64,000 nucleotides of DNA from Pseudorasbora parva (lineage: Eukaryota; Chordata; Actinopteri; Cypriniformes; Gobionidae). Where the stretch lies: NCBI RefSeq assembly GCF_024679245.1, contig NC_090182.1, forward strand, positions 34,309,047 to 34,373,046, in the 5' to 3' direction. The notes under the pieces were generated by a model. It had not been told where the DNA came from and did no database searches. It saw only the letters and a list, made by a program, of their open reading frames with translations. This document shows positions 10,413-20,405 of this stretch, piece by piece; the stretch's first letter is position 1, and every line of letters starts with the position of its first letter. The position numbers were made by a program, and so were the translations under genes.

Positions 10413-12258
10413 ATAGCAACTGGGCCACATATATTAATAAATTAAATTAGCTCAATAGGGAATTATGGGAATTAATATTTAATTATTTATTATTAATCAT
10501 AACTGGTTATGATCAAACAATAAATCTTCAAATCACCCAATAGGACATACCTAACCTAGGTATTTAAGCAATATAAATTTGGTTAAAACAATGGATTGCA
10601 ATTAACAAATATATATTAAATCATTACAGAATAACCTTTAAAGAATTAATTCAAAACTCATCTGATCCGTTATTTTAACGAACGATCAGTACAATCTCTT
10701 ATCAACTCTCAAAGCTTTTATTCTTTCTACCAAATCTCTGGGAAGGTTACTCTTCTGGCCACAAAGAATAAACTTTCCGAGCTATTGGGATATTAGTTAA
10801 AGTATTCAAAGATACTTATTAGAGCTGTAACTAGATCTGAACATTAAAGTGACTTATGTCTTGTGAGCAGTAACAATGACAATTAAACATGGATACAATG
10901 GTTTTAATAATTGATACTACGAATACATACGATTAGATAAAGAATACATGTATATACAGAATAACGACAGGTAACGAAATAGAAAAGGAGAAAGAAGAGA
11001 AAGGAAGGGTTCAGAATGGCATTTCACAAACATTACTCAGAGAGCCAGCAAAGAACAATATCACCTTAAACAGGGTTACTAGTCTTAAACGCATCTAAAT
11101 TTCGATGGAATTTATACTTGCATGGGTTGCTTTGTGTTGAGTATAAAAGAATGTGTGTGAGTCCTCTCAGAGTGTTCTGTGAGCTGGAGCGCTCTCTCTC
11201 AGTTCTTCCAAGTAATCGGGTCTCCGATCAGTGGGAAGTTTGAAGGTAGTTTGGAAGTGAAGGTTGCCAAAAGGAGAGGAAGGTTTCCTTCGAAGTTGTG
11301 GAAGTTCCTTGACCGTTGAGATGGTGTTCAGTGCCTGTCCGCCTTTGTCCAAGGACTGAGTAGCGGAGCGCGCTGACTTCAAAGGAAACAACCACTCTGA
11401 CTTCACCTCCTAGCCAGGGCCGAAGCCTCACGGCAAGAGGTGAGCCGGCTTCAGAGGATGGGAGGAAAGGTCCGAGGACGAGTAGAGAAGAGCCCAAAGA
11501 AATGTTTCCACTTGTCTTTTAAGACAATTAATCCACACCCCTTCTGGGTTAGTTTACCCAATCCAGAGGGTGAATTCTGAGCGGGAAAAATTATCTTTGT
11601 CTCTGTTTACGACCTACTTTGCATGTTTTATCAGGTGTCGTAAAGGGTGTCGATTTTATACAGTTTTACTCCCAAGTTTGCTAAACGTATTAATGATACA
11701 TTTCATAATCTATAATTCATAATATTCTGTGCATCGTTGAATAAGACAAAGAGAGAGGAATATTTAGATATCAAACACGTTATGGCTGGGAGATATTAAA
11801 GCAGAGATACATTCTTACACAGGAATACAAGCATTTAAAATGAACTTACATTGTTTATACATCATGACCTGTTGGTATGACATAGGGAGCATACATACAC
11901 ACAATGATACCTCATATACAGTCTGGAATAGTTTTAATTAAAGCTTCATAAGGAAAGTGTGTGTTTGTGTGTAGGTCTGTGTATTGGGAAGTCTCTGGCG
12001 TCTCTCTGTCTGGGAGAATGGGGGGGGGGGGGCAGGGTTCAAGTCATGTGACCAGATAACAATCTGATTGAAGTTGTCACAGTCTTCCAAAGATGCTGCC
12101 TGTCTCATTTCAGCTGGGTCACAAAACTGTTTGAGGTGTCAACTTCTCCATACTCGTTGGAATCGGGCCCCTAATTTATATGTGGCTAAAAGCTATCCAC
12201 CCTAAACATCAGAATTGTCTCATCTTTGATCCTGATGAGAGAGACTCCAGACGCTACA
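10413..12258. mobile_element. Unclassified 1.85-kb insert within the LINE
   Basis: The LINE reading text stops after GCGCT (10408-10412) and resumes after GCGCT (12259-12263), which may be a 5-bp duplication. Near the ends is a short inverted motif, GCCACATATA at 10424-10433 and TATATGTGGC at 12177-12186. The interior is AT-rich except for a GC-rich block at 11160-11500. No transposase, gag or RT motif is visible in any frame. Its layout resembles 25250-26960. The extra 72 bp after the right-hand motif leave the true border open. Confidence 0.55.
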
Positions 12259-13319
12259 GCGCTTACAACGGTCACCATGAAGTGCATGGAGAAGCTGGTC
12301 CTACAGCATATTAACTCTGTGGTACCAGAAACAGCAGACCCTCTTCAGTTTGCCTACCGCTCGAACAGGTCAGTGGTTGACGCGGTGGCACTGGCACTCC
12401 ACTATATTTTGAAGCACCTAGACACTCCGAATACATATGCACGAGTATTGCTTCTGGACTATAGCTCTGCTTTTAATACGATTCGGCCGACGAAGCTGAC
12501 TGGCAAGCTGATAGAACTGGGAGTACCAACTACCACTTGTAACTGGATAACAGATTTCCTCACAGACAGGCCACAGGTGGTGAGGATGGGAAAGAAGGTC
12601 TCAGCTGAGCTCACCGTGAGTACAGGTGCCCACAGGGATGCTGTCTCAGCCCTATACTTTTTTCACTATATACATATGACTGTGCTACCAACTTGGATAG
12701 TAACAATGTTGTCATCAAATATGCAGATGACACTACCATCCTTGGTCTCATCAAAGGTGGCAACGAATCATCGTATAGGGACATGGTTCACAGGATCACT
12801 GTCTATGGGGAGGACAATGATCTTGTTCTAAACATAGACAAAACAAAGGAACTGTTTCTGGACTTTAGGAGGAGAGCCTCCCCGCTACAGCCTCTAACCA
12901 TCAAGGGGATTGAGGTGGAAAGAACTGACAGTTATAAGTTCTTGGGACTTCACATCTCTGAGAATCTCAGCTGGGCTAAAAACACTGTTGCAACAGTGAA
13001 AAGAGCACAGCAGAGGCTGCACTTCATTAGGGTATTGAAGAAGGCCGGCCTTAAAAGTCAACCTCTAACCCATGTTTATAAAGGCCTTGTTGAAAGTATT
13101 CTGACCAGTGGTATCACAGTGTGGTATGGCAACACCACCCTGGCTGAGAGGAAATCACTGCAACGGGTCATTAAGACTGCTGAGAGGGTTATTGGCTCAA
13201 ACCTTCCCTCCATGGACACTATATACACCCAGCGCTGCAAAAAGCACAGAGCATACTTAAGGACAAACATCACCCAGCTTATGCTTTGTTTAAATGGGTG
13301 GACACAGGGTATAATCTGA
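12259..13319 (+). pseudogene. LINE polyprotein, reverse transcriptase core and C-terminal domain
   Basis: This continues the LINE after the insert: VTMKCMEKLVLQHINSVVP, then DPLQFAYRSNRSVVDAV and LLLDYSSAFNTI (RT motif with catalytic D), to about 12660. A frame change leads to NNVVIKYADDTTILGLI (YADD catalytic pair, 12700-12750) and SYKFLGLHISENLSW (RT thumb). ILTSGITVWYGNTTLAERK (13090-13160) is the conserved C-terminal block of this LINE group. The enzyme would copy the LINE RNA at a nicked target. The reading frame is broken. Confidence 0.83.
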
Positions 13320-13674
13320 GACACCGTAGGCCTGTATTATCACTGAGTATTAGCACCCACAAGGCCTGTTTGTTTAAAAGTTTTTTTCCCAGCCACTGTC
13401 AGGCTAGTGGCACAAGACATTAAGCAGGGAAAAATATATCCTACTCCGTGTTTTTAATTACTGTAATGATTAGTGCAATAGTAATTTTTAGTAGTAATTA
13501 ATAGTAATTAGTAGTTTTAAATTTGGATGCACAATATTATTATTATTTATTATAATGTTTATTTTTCTAAAGTAGGAAGGTTATTTATTTATACACCGGT
13601 TTTGAGTCTTTTTTGTATCCCCTTTAAAACTGTAGGTCGCTCTATGCTCTATCTCATAGTGTGTAGGTATGTTT

Positions 13675-13737
13675 ATGTGTCCATATGTATGTGTGTATAT
13701 GTGTGTGTATGTATGTATGTGTGTATATGTACATGTG

Positions 13738-13803
<66 letters not shown>

Positions 13804-13865
13804 GTGTGGGTATGTATATGTATATATGTGGGTTGTGGCTGGGTGTATGCATGTATATATATTTT
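13675..13865. repeat. TG/TA microsatellite
   Basis: Alternating TG/TA sequence with an uninterrupted TA core at about 13741-13803. It lies in the 3' UTR of the LINE. Long apparent reading frames across it on both strands are low-complexity artefacts. Confidence 0.95.
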
Positions 13866-13959
13866 ATATTTAGAACTTGACTTTGAGAAACGCATATGAA
13901 TTACAATGTACCTGTACTGAAACATACCTGTGCAAATGGCAATAAACTTTGACACTTTA

Positions 13960-14430
13960 ATCTGTAAAACTGCATTCTACCATCTTAAAAATATATGACC
14001 AACATGACCAACACATCCTGGAGTGTCTGCTGAGACCATGTCAATTGGTGTCTCGTCGGAATTTGCCTCACCGGCACGTCATCCTCAATAAACCCGTCCC
14101 CGGTGCAATAACTCCGATCTTTCAAGTATTCATACTCTAGTCAACGCGCCATCCTAAATAAACCTGTCTCTTGCGTGATACCCAGAAATTTTGAATATTC
14201 CGATCTAATATGATTTCTGAACTGTAAGGTTGCCAGAATAATAATCATACACTGCGTGTTAATAGGCCAGAGGAGAACTGGCACCCCGACTGAGCCTGGT
14301 TTCTCCCAAGGTTTATTTTTCTCCATCATGCCCTTGTGGAGTTTTGGTTCCTTGCCACTGTTGCCTTTGGCTTGCCTTGCTCAGTTGGGGACACTAAAAT
14401 TAGGATCCAAATTATTCAACTAAATATACA
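13960..14430 (+). mobile_element. L2-like LINE, 3' UTR of the split copy
   Basis: The host L2 resumes at ATCTGTAAAACTGCATTC, the text expected after 8663 by comparison with the minus-strand copy near 5880-5910. It carries the TCATCCTCAATAAACC repeat units (14075-14180), then the ATAATCATACACTGCGTG and TTTCTCCCAAGGTTTATTTTT segments that mirror 4990-4870. This confirms that 7090-8663 and 13960-14430 are one interrupted element. Confidence 0.75.
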
Positions 14431-14439
14431 AATAAAATT

Positions 14440-14535
14440 AATTAATTAGGTCTTATTTAGTGAAGTGGAGCACACGCAGATAATTAAACCTGACTAAACA
14501 CAATTGGAGCACATCAAGCTAATCAACAAAAAGAG

Positions 14536-14622
<87 letters not shown>
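14440..14622. repeat. Dispersed repeat with TA microsatellite, left of the gypsy insertion
   Basis: The GGAGCACAC...CAGATAATTAAACC and GGAGCACATCAAGCTAA units also occur at 23430-23530. They lead into a TA run (about 14541-14622), and the gypsy LTR begins exactly inside that run. The continuation (TA run, then ACAGCAGATTTACC) is found after the right LTR at 19727. Confidence 0.8.
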
Positions 14623-14626
<4 letters not shown>

Positions 14627-14990
14627 GCAAAGTTCGATAGGATGAGGAAGGAAGAGGACACGGGGGTCGGCTAGACGGTTGATGCTTGTTTATTAACTCA
14701 AAACTTTCACTAACACACACTGCGGTGTGGATTCACATAAACACACGATCACTTCCGGGTCGGCACTTCCGGCTTCCGGTAACTCAGTCTCTGTCGGGGT
14801 TTGGCATCAACCGTCCGAATTCTCTCTCTCTCTGGTCTCTGGTTCCGCTGGTGTTTTATCCCGTCTCCGCGCTCATTACTGGAACAAGAGACAGGTGTTA
14901 TTACTCTGCGTCCAACCCACTCACTTACCGCTTGTCCCGCGGCTCTCTCTCCCGCTGCAGACCTCGCTGAACCACGCCCCCCTTGCCACA
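14623..14990 (-). repeat. 3' LTR of the Gmr1-type element
   Basis: 368 bp from TGTAGCAAAG to CCTTGCCACA in plus orientation. It differs from the other LTR only at 14795 (C versus G) and 14933 (T versus C). On the minus strand it follows a purine-rich tract, so it is the downstream LTR. Confidence 0.95.
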
Positions 14991-15003
14991 TACCCCCACC
15001 GCC
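14991..15003 (-). other. Polypurine tract
   Basis: On the minus strand GGCGGTGGGGGTA stands immediately before the LTR start TGTGGCAAGG. This is the expected place for the plus-strand priming site of an LTR retrotransposon. Confidence 0.7.
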
Positions 15004-15007
15004 CGAC

Positions 15008-15685
15008 TCAGGCCGGGGAGCCGTCCGGCCTGCAGCCCCCCCCCCCCCCCCCCCCATTTCTGGAGAGGAAATCGGCCACAGCCATCTGAGCACCCGGCCT
15101 GTGGACCACCTTGAACTTAAACGGCTGAAGAGCTAGATACCAACGGGTGATCCGCGCGTTGGTATCCTTCATGCGGTGGAGCCATTGGAGAGGAGCGTGG
15201 TCCGAACAGAGAGTGAACTCCCGCCCCAGGAGGTAATAGCGGAGAGTGAGAACGGCCCATCTGATGGCCAAACACTCCTTCTCTATGGTGCTGTACTTAG
15301 CTTCCCTCTTAGAGAGCTTACGGCTAATGTACAGCACCGGCCGCTCTCCCCCCTCCACCTCCTGGGCCAGGACTGCGCCCAGCCCCCTGTCCGACGCGTC
15401 AGTCTGCAACAAGAAAGGGAGAGAAAAGTCAGGGGAGTGTAAAAGCGGCCCGCCACATAGAGCAGCCTTCACTTGGGTAAAAGCCTGTTGACACGGCTCC
15501 GTCCACTGGACCGTATCTGGGAGCCCCTTTCTAGTAAGATCAGTCAAAGGGCTGGTGAGGTCCGAATAATTTGGTATAAACCGTCTATAATATCCCGCCA
15601 GCCCCAAGAACTGTCTTACCTCCTTTTTGGTCTTGGGCCTCGGACAGGTTGCAATTGCGGCAGTCTTATCAATTTGGGGACGCAC
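15008..15685 (-). pseudogene. Gmr1-type pol, RNase H part
   Basis: Continues the RT frame after one in-frame TAG (15686-15688). It opens with the RT/RNase H connection TKKEVRQFLGLAGYYRRFIP, then LLQTDASDRGLGAVLAQ (catalytic D), YSTIEKECLAI (catalytic E) and LCSDHAPLQWL (catalytic D), so the active-site acidic residues seen here are intact. The domain degrades RNA in the RNA/DNA hybrid during reverse transcription. The C-terminus ends in a glycine run encoded by a C homopolymer at about 15039-15054, where length errors are likely. The integrase is not downstream, unlike in most gypsy elements. Confidence 0.9.
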
Positions 15686-16999
15686 CTAACCATGACCCAA
15701 GTGGAAGCCCAGATACCTTACTTCCACCCGCCCAATCGCACACTTCTTTGGATTGGCCGTGAGCCCCGCTCCCCTCAGCGACCTCAGGACCGCCCTCACA
15801 TGCTGCATATGCCGCTGCCAATCGTGACTATAAATCACTATGTCATCCAGGTACGCAGCAGCATATGCAGCATGGGGACGCAAAATCCTATCCATGAGTC
15901 GCTGGAAGGTTGCGGGCGCCCCGAACAAGCCGAAAGGAAGCGTGACAAATTGGTGTAATCCAAACGGCGTGGTGAAAGCTGTCTTTTCTTTGGACAATGG
16001 AGACAAGGGGATCTGCCAATAGCCCTTTGTTAAGTCCAGTGTCGAATAAAATCGAGCCGTGCCTAACCGATCAAGCAACTCGTCAACCCGCGGCATTGGA
16101 TACGCGTCGAATTTCGACACAGCGTTCACCTTGCGGTAGTCCACACAGAACCTGACCGAGCCGTCTGTTTTGGGGACCAAAACTATCGGGCTCGCCCAGT
16201 CACTGTTGGACTCCTCGATTACTCCCATGTCGAGCATTGCACCTAATTCTTCCTGAACAACTTTTTTCTTGTGTTCAGGCAAGCGATACGGCCGGCTGCG
16301 AACTACCACGCCCGGCTCGGTCTCGATATGGTGCTGAATCAAGTCGGTACATCCCGGTAGGGGCGAGAACACGTCAGCGAACTCCGCCTGCAATTTCGAT
16401 AAATCAGTGAGTTGTAACGGTGAGAGGTGATCTCCCCCCGGGGCCAGCGCGACTGTTTGCGCTTTAATGCTCGCCTCTGGCCCGAGATCATCCTCTCCCC
16501 CGATCACCGTTGCCAACAACACTGATTCCACCTCATTCCATTTTTTTAGCAGGTTGAGGTGGTATATTTGATGTGCCCCGTTCCTATCGGATCGTATCAC
16601 TTCATAATCGAGCTCTCCTATCTGTCGTGCGACCTCAAACGGCCCCTGCCACTTTGACATTAATTTTGAGCTCGACGTCGGGAGTAGAACGAGCACTTTC
16701 TCTCCCGGTGTGAATTTGCGTAGTTTTGTACCCCTGTTATATGACCGGCTCTGGCGGTCCTGGGCTTGCAACAAATTCTCCCTAGATAGCCGCCCCAAGG
16801 TGTGGAGTTTTGTTCGCAAGTCCATGACGTACTGAATTTCGTTTTTGGCCGAAGAGGGTCCCTCCTCCCAAGTTTCTCGTAGGACGTCCAGCACCCCCCA
16901 TGGCTGCCGACCGTAGAGAAGCTCGAAGGGGGAAAACCCCGTGGAGGCTTGCGGGACCTCTCGCACAGCAAATAAGAGGGGTTCTAACCACGATCCCAA
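15686..16999 (-). pseudogene. Gmr1-type pol, integrase C-terminus fused to reverse transcriptase
   Basis: This 437-codon stretch begins with the integrase tail (LLFAVREVPQASTGFSPFELLYGR), passes a GPF/Y-type module (WQGPFEVARQIGELDYEV), then the linker to RT. RT motifs follow in order: SPIVLVPKTDGSVRFCVDYRKVN, YSTLDLTKGYWQIPL (catalytic D), FGAPATFQRLMD and YLDDIVIYSHDW (the YLDD catalytic pair). All look intact. At its N-terminal end it overlaps the previous frame by 16 bases, with a one-base shift. It ends in TAG, after which RNase H continues in the same frame. The order integrase then RT within one reading frame is direct evidence for the Gmr1 arrangement. Confidence 0.93.
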
Positions 17000-18321
17000 T
17001 TTTTGGCGTCTTCCTGTACGAATTTACGGATCATGGATTTAAGAGTGCGATTAAATTGTTCGACCAAGCCATCTGTTTGTGGGTGATAGACGCTGGTTCG
17101 AATGGATTTAATGCCCAATAATCCGTACAATTCGCTTAACGTGCGTGACATAAACGCCGTGCCTTGATCAGTGAGGATTTCCTTCGGAATCCCCACCCGG
17201 GAGATTAAACGAAACAGTGCGTCCGCAACACTCTTCGCCGAGATGTTGCGGAGAGCCACTGCTTCCGGATATCGTGTTGCGTAGTCCACGATAACTAGCG
17301 CTAAACGATGTCCGCGTGCGGATCGCTCTAATGGCCCGATGAGGTCCATCGCAATTCTCTCGAAGGGGACCTGCATTAATGGAAGGGGGCGCAATGGCGC
17401 TTTTGGGGCGGCCAGTGGATTCACCAACTGACATTCCGGACAAGACGCGCACCACCTGCGCACATTGTCATGAATGCCTGGCCAAAAAAATCGGGTCATT
17501 AAACGATTCAGCGTGGCCGCCTGTCCCAGGTGGCCCGCCATTGGGTTAGAGTGAGCCGCCTGGAAAAGCATTTCCCGGCGGCTCTTTGATACTAACAGCT
17601 GGGTTGTATCTACCTTTGTCTGAGTGTCTTGGGTCACTCGATACAACCGATCCTTGATTATGGCAAAATATGGATACGAGACAGGCAAGGCAGGTTGGAG
17701 AGACTGACCGTCAATCGATCGGACCTGTTGGAAGGCATTTTTGAGGGTCTCATCTTGTGACTGCTCCAGCGGAAAGTCATCGCGGTCCGAGAGAATCAGT
17801 CTCTCGATCCCGCTCGGTTCCGCTGAAGCTGTCCCCAAGGGTCCCGTCTCAGTCTCCCCAAGCTGCACTCGCGCCGCCCCCCTCCTCGCCTTCTTCTCCC
17901 AAGCGGCATCCGCGCATAACGACCCCAATAAAGCCGAAAAGGCGGGCCAATTTGTCCCCAGAATTAGCGGATGCCGGAGGTGTGGACTAACCGCCACCTC
18001 TATACTATGCTTTTTCCCCCGAAACTGTATCGTGACCGGGACAACCGGGTATTCCACCACATCCCCGTGCACACACCGCACCTTAACCATGCGGCTTGTA
18101 TCCAATGCCCCAGGCTGCATCAGGCTTTGATGGATCGAGGTTTGGTTACATCCTGAATCCACCAAGGCCTGATATGTACCCCCCTTGATACTCACAGGAA
18201 TTTGGTACTCTCCTGCCTGATCGGGGGTGGTCCGCTGGACGTTCGGGATCCGGATCATTGTTCCGATGTCCATCATCGGACATCGGTCCACAAAATGATC
18301 CGGATCGCCGCACCGCCAGCA
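16984..18321 (-). pseudogene. Gmr1-type zinc knuckle, protease and integrase
   Basis: The open frame starts with a CX2CX4HX4C zinc knuckle (18321-18280, CWRCGDPDHFVDRC), normally the nucleocapsid end of gag. Next comes a retropepsin-type aspartic protease with YQALVDSGCNQTSIH (DSG active site, about 18190-18130). The integrase follows: an HHCC zinc domain (HSNPMAGHLG ... WCASCPECQ), then the core with AMDLIGPL (first D), ILTDQGTAF (second D) and GLVEQFNRTLK (E). The frame ends at 16984 just after KNWDR because of a single-base shift; the text continues in the next frame. Protease cleaves the polyprotein and integrase inserts the DNA copy. Zinc knuckle and gag body are in different frames. Confidence 0.9.
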
Positions 18322-18334
18322 GGCCAGCCCAGGC

Positions 18335-19315
18335 CTACCCGCCGCCCCGGGTAGGGGGGGAGTGGGTTGGAGAATGAGCGCGGAAAGGGGGCGAAACCAG
18401 AGCCATTGTCACTACCAGCCCCCAGCGGCCCAGCCCCCCTGGGCGGGGCCCGCGAACTCCCGGACGGTCCAAGGCCCATCCCACCCCGGCCTCTGGGGGG
18501 GACGCGAGGAGGGCCTGGAGGGCGGGACCTGGGGAGAGGGACAGGGCGAGAGAGAGAGAGAGAGGGGGGAGAGAGAGAGAGGGAGAAGTTAATGGGGGTT
18601 CGCCGACCCCCGGGCACGCCACCAGGTGGTCCTCCGCCAAGTTGATGGCCGTTTCCAGCGACGTGGGCCGGTGGCACTGGACCCACTCGGCGGTCTTCCT
18701 TGGGAGCCGAGTGATGAATTGCTCCAGCACCACCAGATCGACAACATGGTCCACGTCGCTGCCGCCGGCCAGAAGCCATCTGCGGCACTCGTCCCGGAGC
18801 TGTTGGGCCAATGCGAAGGGTCGACCGGACTCACCCCACTCCAGGGAACGGAAACGCTGTCTGTGTTGTTCCGGGGTCCGGCCGACCCGCTGAAGGATGG
18901 CCCTCTTCAGGTCGTCGTAGTCCAGGAGGTTCGCGACCGGTAGTTGTTGCGCGGCCGCCTGGGCTTCTCCGGATAGTAGCGGGATGAGGCGCACCGGCCA
19001 CTGTGCCCGGGGCCACCCGCAGGCCTCCGCGGTCTTCTGGAAGAGATCCACGAAGGCCTCCGGGTCGTCTTCCGGCCCCATCTTCTGGAGGGGCACGTGA
19101 ACCGGTGCGCTGGCCCGCCCGGCGGCCTCGGCGCGAACCTCCCGGTCCATCCAGCTCCGGAACCGCTCGCGGTCCTCTTGCTGGCCTTGGACTATCGCCT
19201 CGAAGCGGCGCTCCTGTTCCGTCCGAAGGTCCAGCATCGCCTGGTGTTGTTCTTGGTGGAGGACCGCGAGGGAGTTGATGACATCCGCAAATGGCGAGGC
19301 GGAGGGCGTTGTCAT
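18335..19315 (-). pseudogene. Gmr1-type gag, capsid region
   Basis: Starts at an ATG 25 bases beyond the primer-binding site. The first 90 residues are acidic and coiled-coil-like (LHQEQHQAMLDLRTEQERR). Residues about 90-230 form a SCAN-like capsid domain (DPEAFVDLFQKTAEACGWP, LIPLLSGEAQAAAQQL, FRSLEWGESGRPFALAQQLRDECRRWL). SCAN domains of vertebrate zinc-finger proteins are known to derive from Gmr1-like gag, which fits the pol order. After about residue 240 the sequence enters a GA/CT microsatellite (18545-18590) and C homopolymers, and loses the frame that leads to the zinc knuckle. The tail from there is probably out of frame. Confidence 0.85.
18545..18590. repeat. GA microsatellite within gag
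   Basis: A run of GAGAGAGA interrupted by GGGGGG lies in the gag linker. Reading-frame integrity is lost across it, so it may be either a replication-slippage site or an assembly weak spot. Confidence 0.9.
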
Positions 19316-19339
19316 GGCGGCGGCGCTGTCCTACTTCCT

Positions 19340-19357
19340 TCCCGGGTTTCGGCACCA
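19340..19357 (-). other. tRNA primer-binding site of the Gmr1-type element
   Basis: On the minus strand TGGTGCCGAAACCCGGGA lies one base beyond the 5' LTR. It starts TGG, the complement of a tRNA CCA end, and would pair with a tRNA 3' end finishing in GGCACCA. I could not name the tRNA. Confidence 0.75.
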
Positions 19358-19358
19358 G

Positions 19359-19723
19359 TGTAGCAAAGTTCGATAGGATGAGGAAGGAAGAGGACACGGG
19401 GGTCGGCTAGACGGTTGATGCTTGTTTATTAACTCAAAACTTTCACTAACACACACTGCGGTGTGGATTCACATAAACACACGATCACTTCCGGGTCGGC
19501 ACTTCCGGCTTCCGGTAACTCAGTCTCTGTGGGGGTTTGGCATCAACCGTCCGAATTCTCTCTCTCTCTGGTCTCTGGTTCCGCTGGTGTTTTATCCCGT
19601 CTCCGCGCTCATTACTGGAACAAGAGACAGGTGTTATTACTCTGCGTCCAACCCACTCACTTACCGCTCGTCCCGCGGCTCTCTCTCCCGCTGCAGACCT
19701 CGCTGAACCACGCCCCCCTTGCC

Positions 19724-19726
<3 letters not shown>
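19359..19726 (-). repeat. 5' LTR of the Gmr1-type element
   Basis: 368 bp from TGTAGCAAAG to TTGCCACA in plus orientation. Two substitutions separate it from the partner LTR. It is followed directly by an AT microsatellite, the remainder of the target site. Confidence 0.95.
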
Positions 19727-19784
<58 letters not shown>

Positions 19785-19850
19785 CAGATTTACCTTATTT
19801 CGTTAACCATTTTCATTTTAGAATGGATGGCTTTTCCGGCTGGTCGCCTC
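19727..19850. repeat. TA microsatellite and right flank of the gypsy target site
   Basis: An AT run (19727-19781) is followed by ACAGCAGATTTACCTTATTTCG and CCATTTTCATTTTAG. The same flank, with only a short TATATATA, occurs without an insert at 23545-23600. Confidence 0.85.
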
Positions 19851-20405
19851 GCCCGCCCTTGCTGTATAGATCGCTCAAACAGCTCGAATCAATTCTACAA
19901 TGCTAACATTTTTTTCTTACAGAGTTCTAAGCCATTTCGGCCACTTCCATCACGGTAAAACCAATTCTGCTTTTCCTGAATATAATTGCGTTTGCTACGA
20001 TTCACAATTGCGTTTCCATCTTCTAAAGTCTAATCATTGTTCTCTAAGGTAATGTTGTGTTAACAGCTGGTTGTTTGAGAAAATAAATAAATAAAAATGA
20101 CGACAGTTGCGCTCGGAGTGTAAAAACTGCACACCGCAGACTTGCAAGAGGTGAAACTACAACAGAAATAGAAAATGATCTTAAATATTTTGTTACAGGC
20201 ATCAATCTTTCTTGCGATTGCCATCTCTGCGTACTACAGACAGATAGGCCTACTTTTCACACGCGGCAATTGCGTTCATCATGGACCCTCACAAGGTTGC
20301 TGTGGTGATGAACTATAAATATAACGTATTGTTACTTGCTGGTAAAGCTAAATCACTAAAAGATGCCAATACAAAGCGCATATTACCCCAAACGATCAGC
20401 CACTA

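Larger units (their letters stand above)
8664..13959 (+). mobile_element. CR1/Rex1-like LINE inserted in the L2-like copy, itself interrupted
   Basis: The host L2 sequence stops after ATCTG at 8659-8663 and resumes with ATCTG at 13960-13964, giving a 5-bp duplication. The insert opens with a GATGGCGCTCC leader and ends in AATAAACTTTGACACTTTA. Between them are the apurinic-type endonuclease, a connecting region, reverse transcriptase and a C-terminal domain in plus-strand frames. A further insert occupies 10413-12258 and a TA microsatellite 13741-13803. Without those the LINE is about 3.4 kb. Clade assignment (CR1/Rex1 group) is from motif impression only. Confidence 0.75.
14623..19726 (-). 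mobile_element. Complete Gmr1-type Ty3/gypsy LTR retrotransposon, minus strand
   Basis: A 5104-bp element is bounded by two 368-bp LTRs that start TG and end CA and differ at two positions. Read on the minus strand it runs 5' LTR, primer-binding site, gag, zinc knuckle, protease, integrase, reverse transcriptase, RNase H, polypurine tract, 3' LTR. Integrase upstream of RT is the hallmark of the Gmr1 clade; most Ty3/gypsy elements have it last. No envelope-like frame is present. It lies in a TA microsatellite, so the target duplication cannot be resolved. A gag/pol frame break, an integrase frameshift and a stop between RT and RNase H suggest the copy is inactive despite its youth. Confidence 0.92.

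Noticed and set aside
13527..13955. Reading frames of more than 100 codons on both strands rich in Tyr-Ile and Val-Cys
   Set aside because: They are translations of the TA/TG microsatellite and carry no protein signal.
15473..15958. 161-codon plus-strand frame
   Set aside because: It is antisense to RT and RNase H with intact catalytic motifs on the other strand.
17741..18130. 129-codon plus-strand frame
   Set aside because: It is antisense to the protease/integrase region of the gypsy element, in GC-rich sequence where chance frames are common.
18831..19397. 188-codon minus-strand frame overlapping gag
   Set aside because: It is an alternative frame of gag; the SCAN-like text is in the frame starting at 19315.
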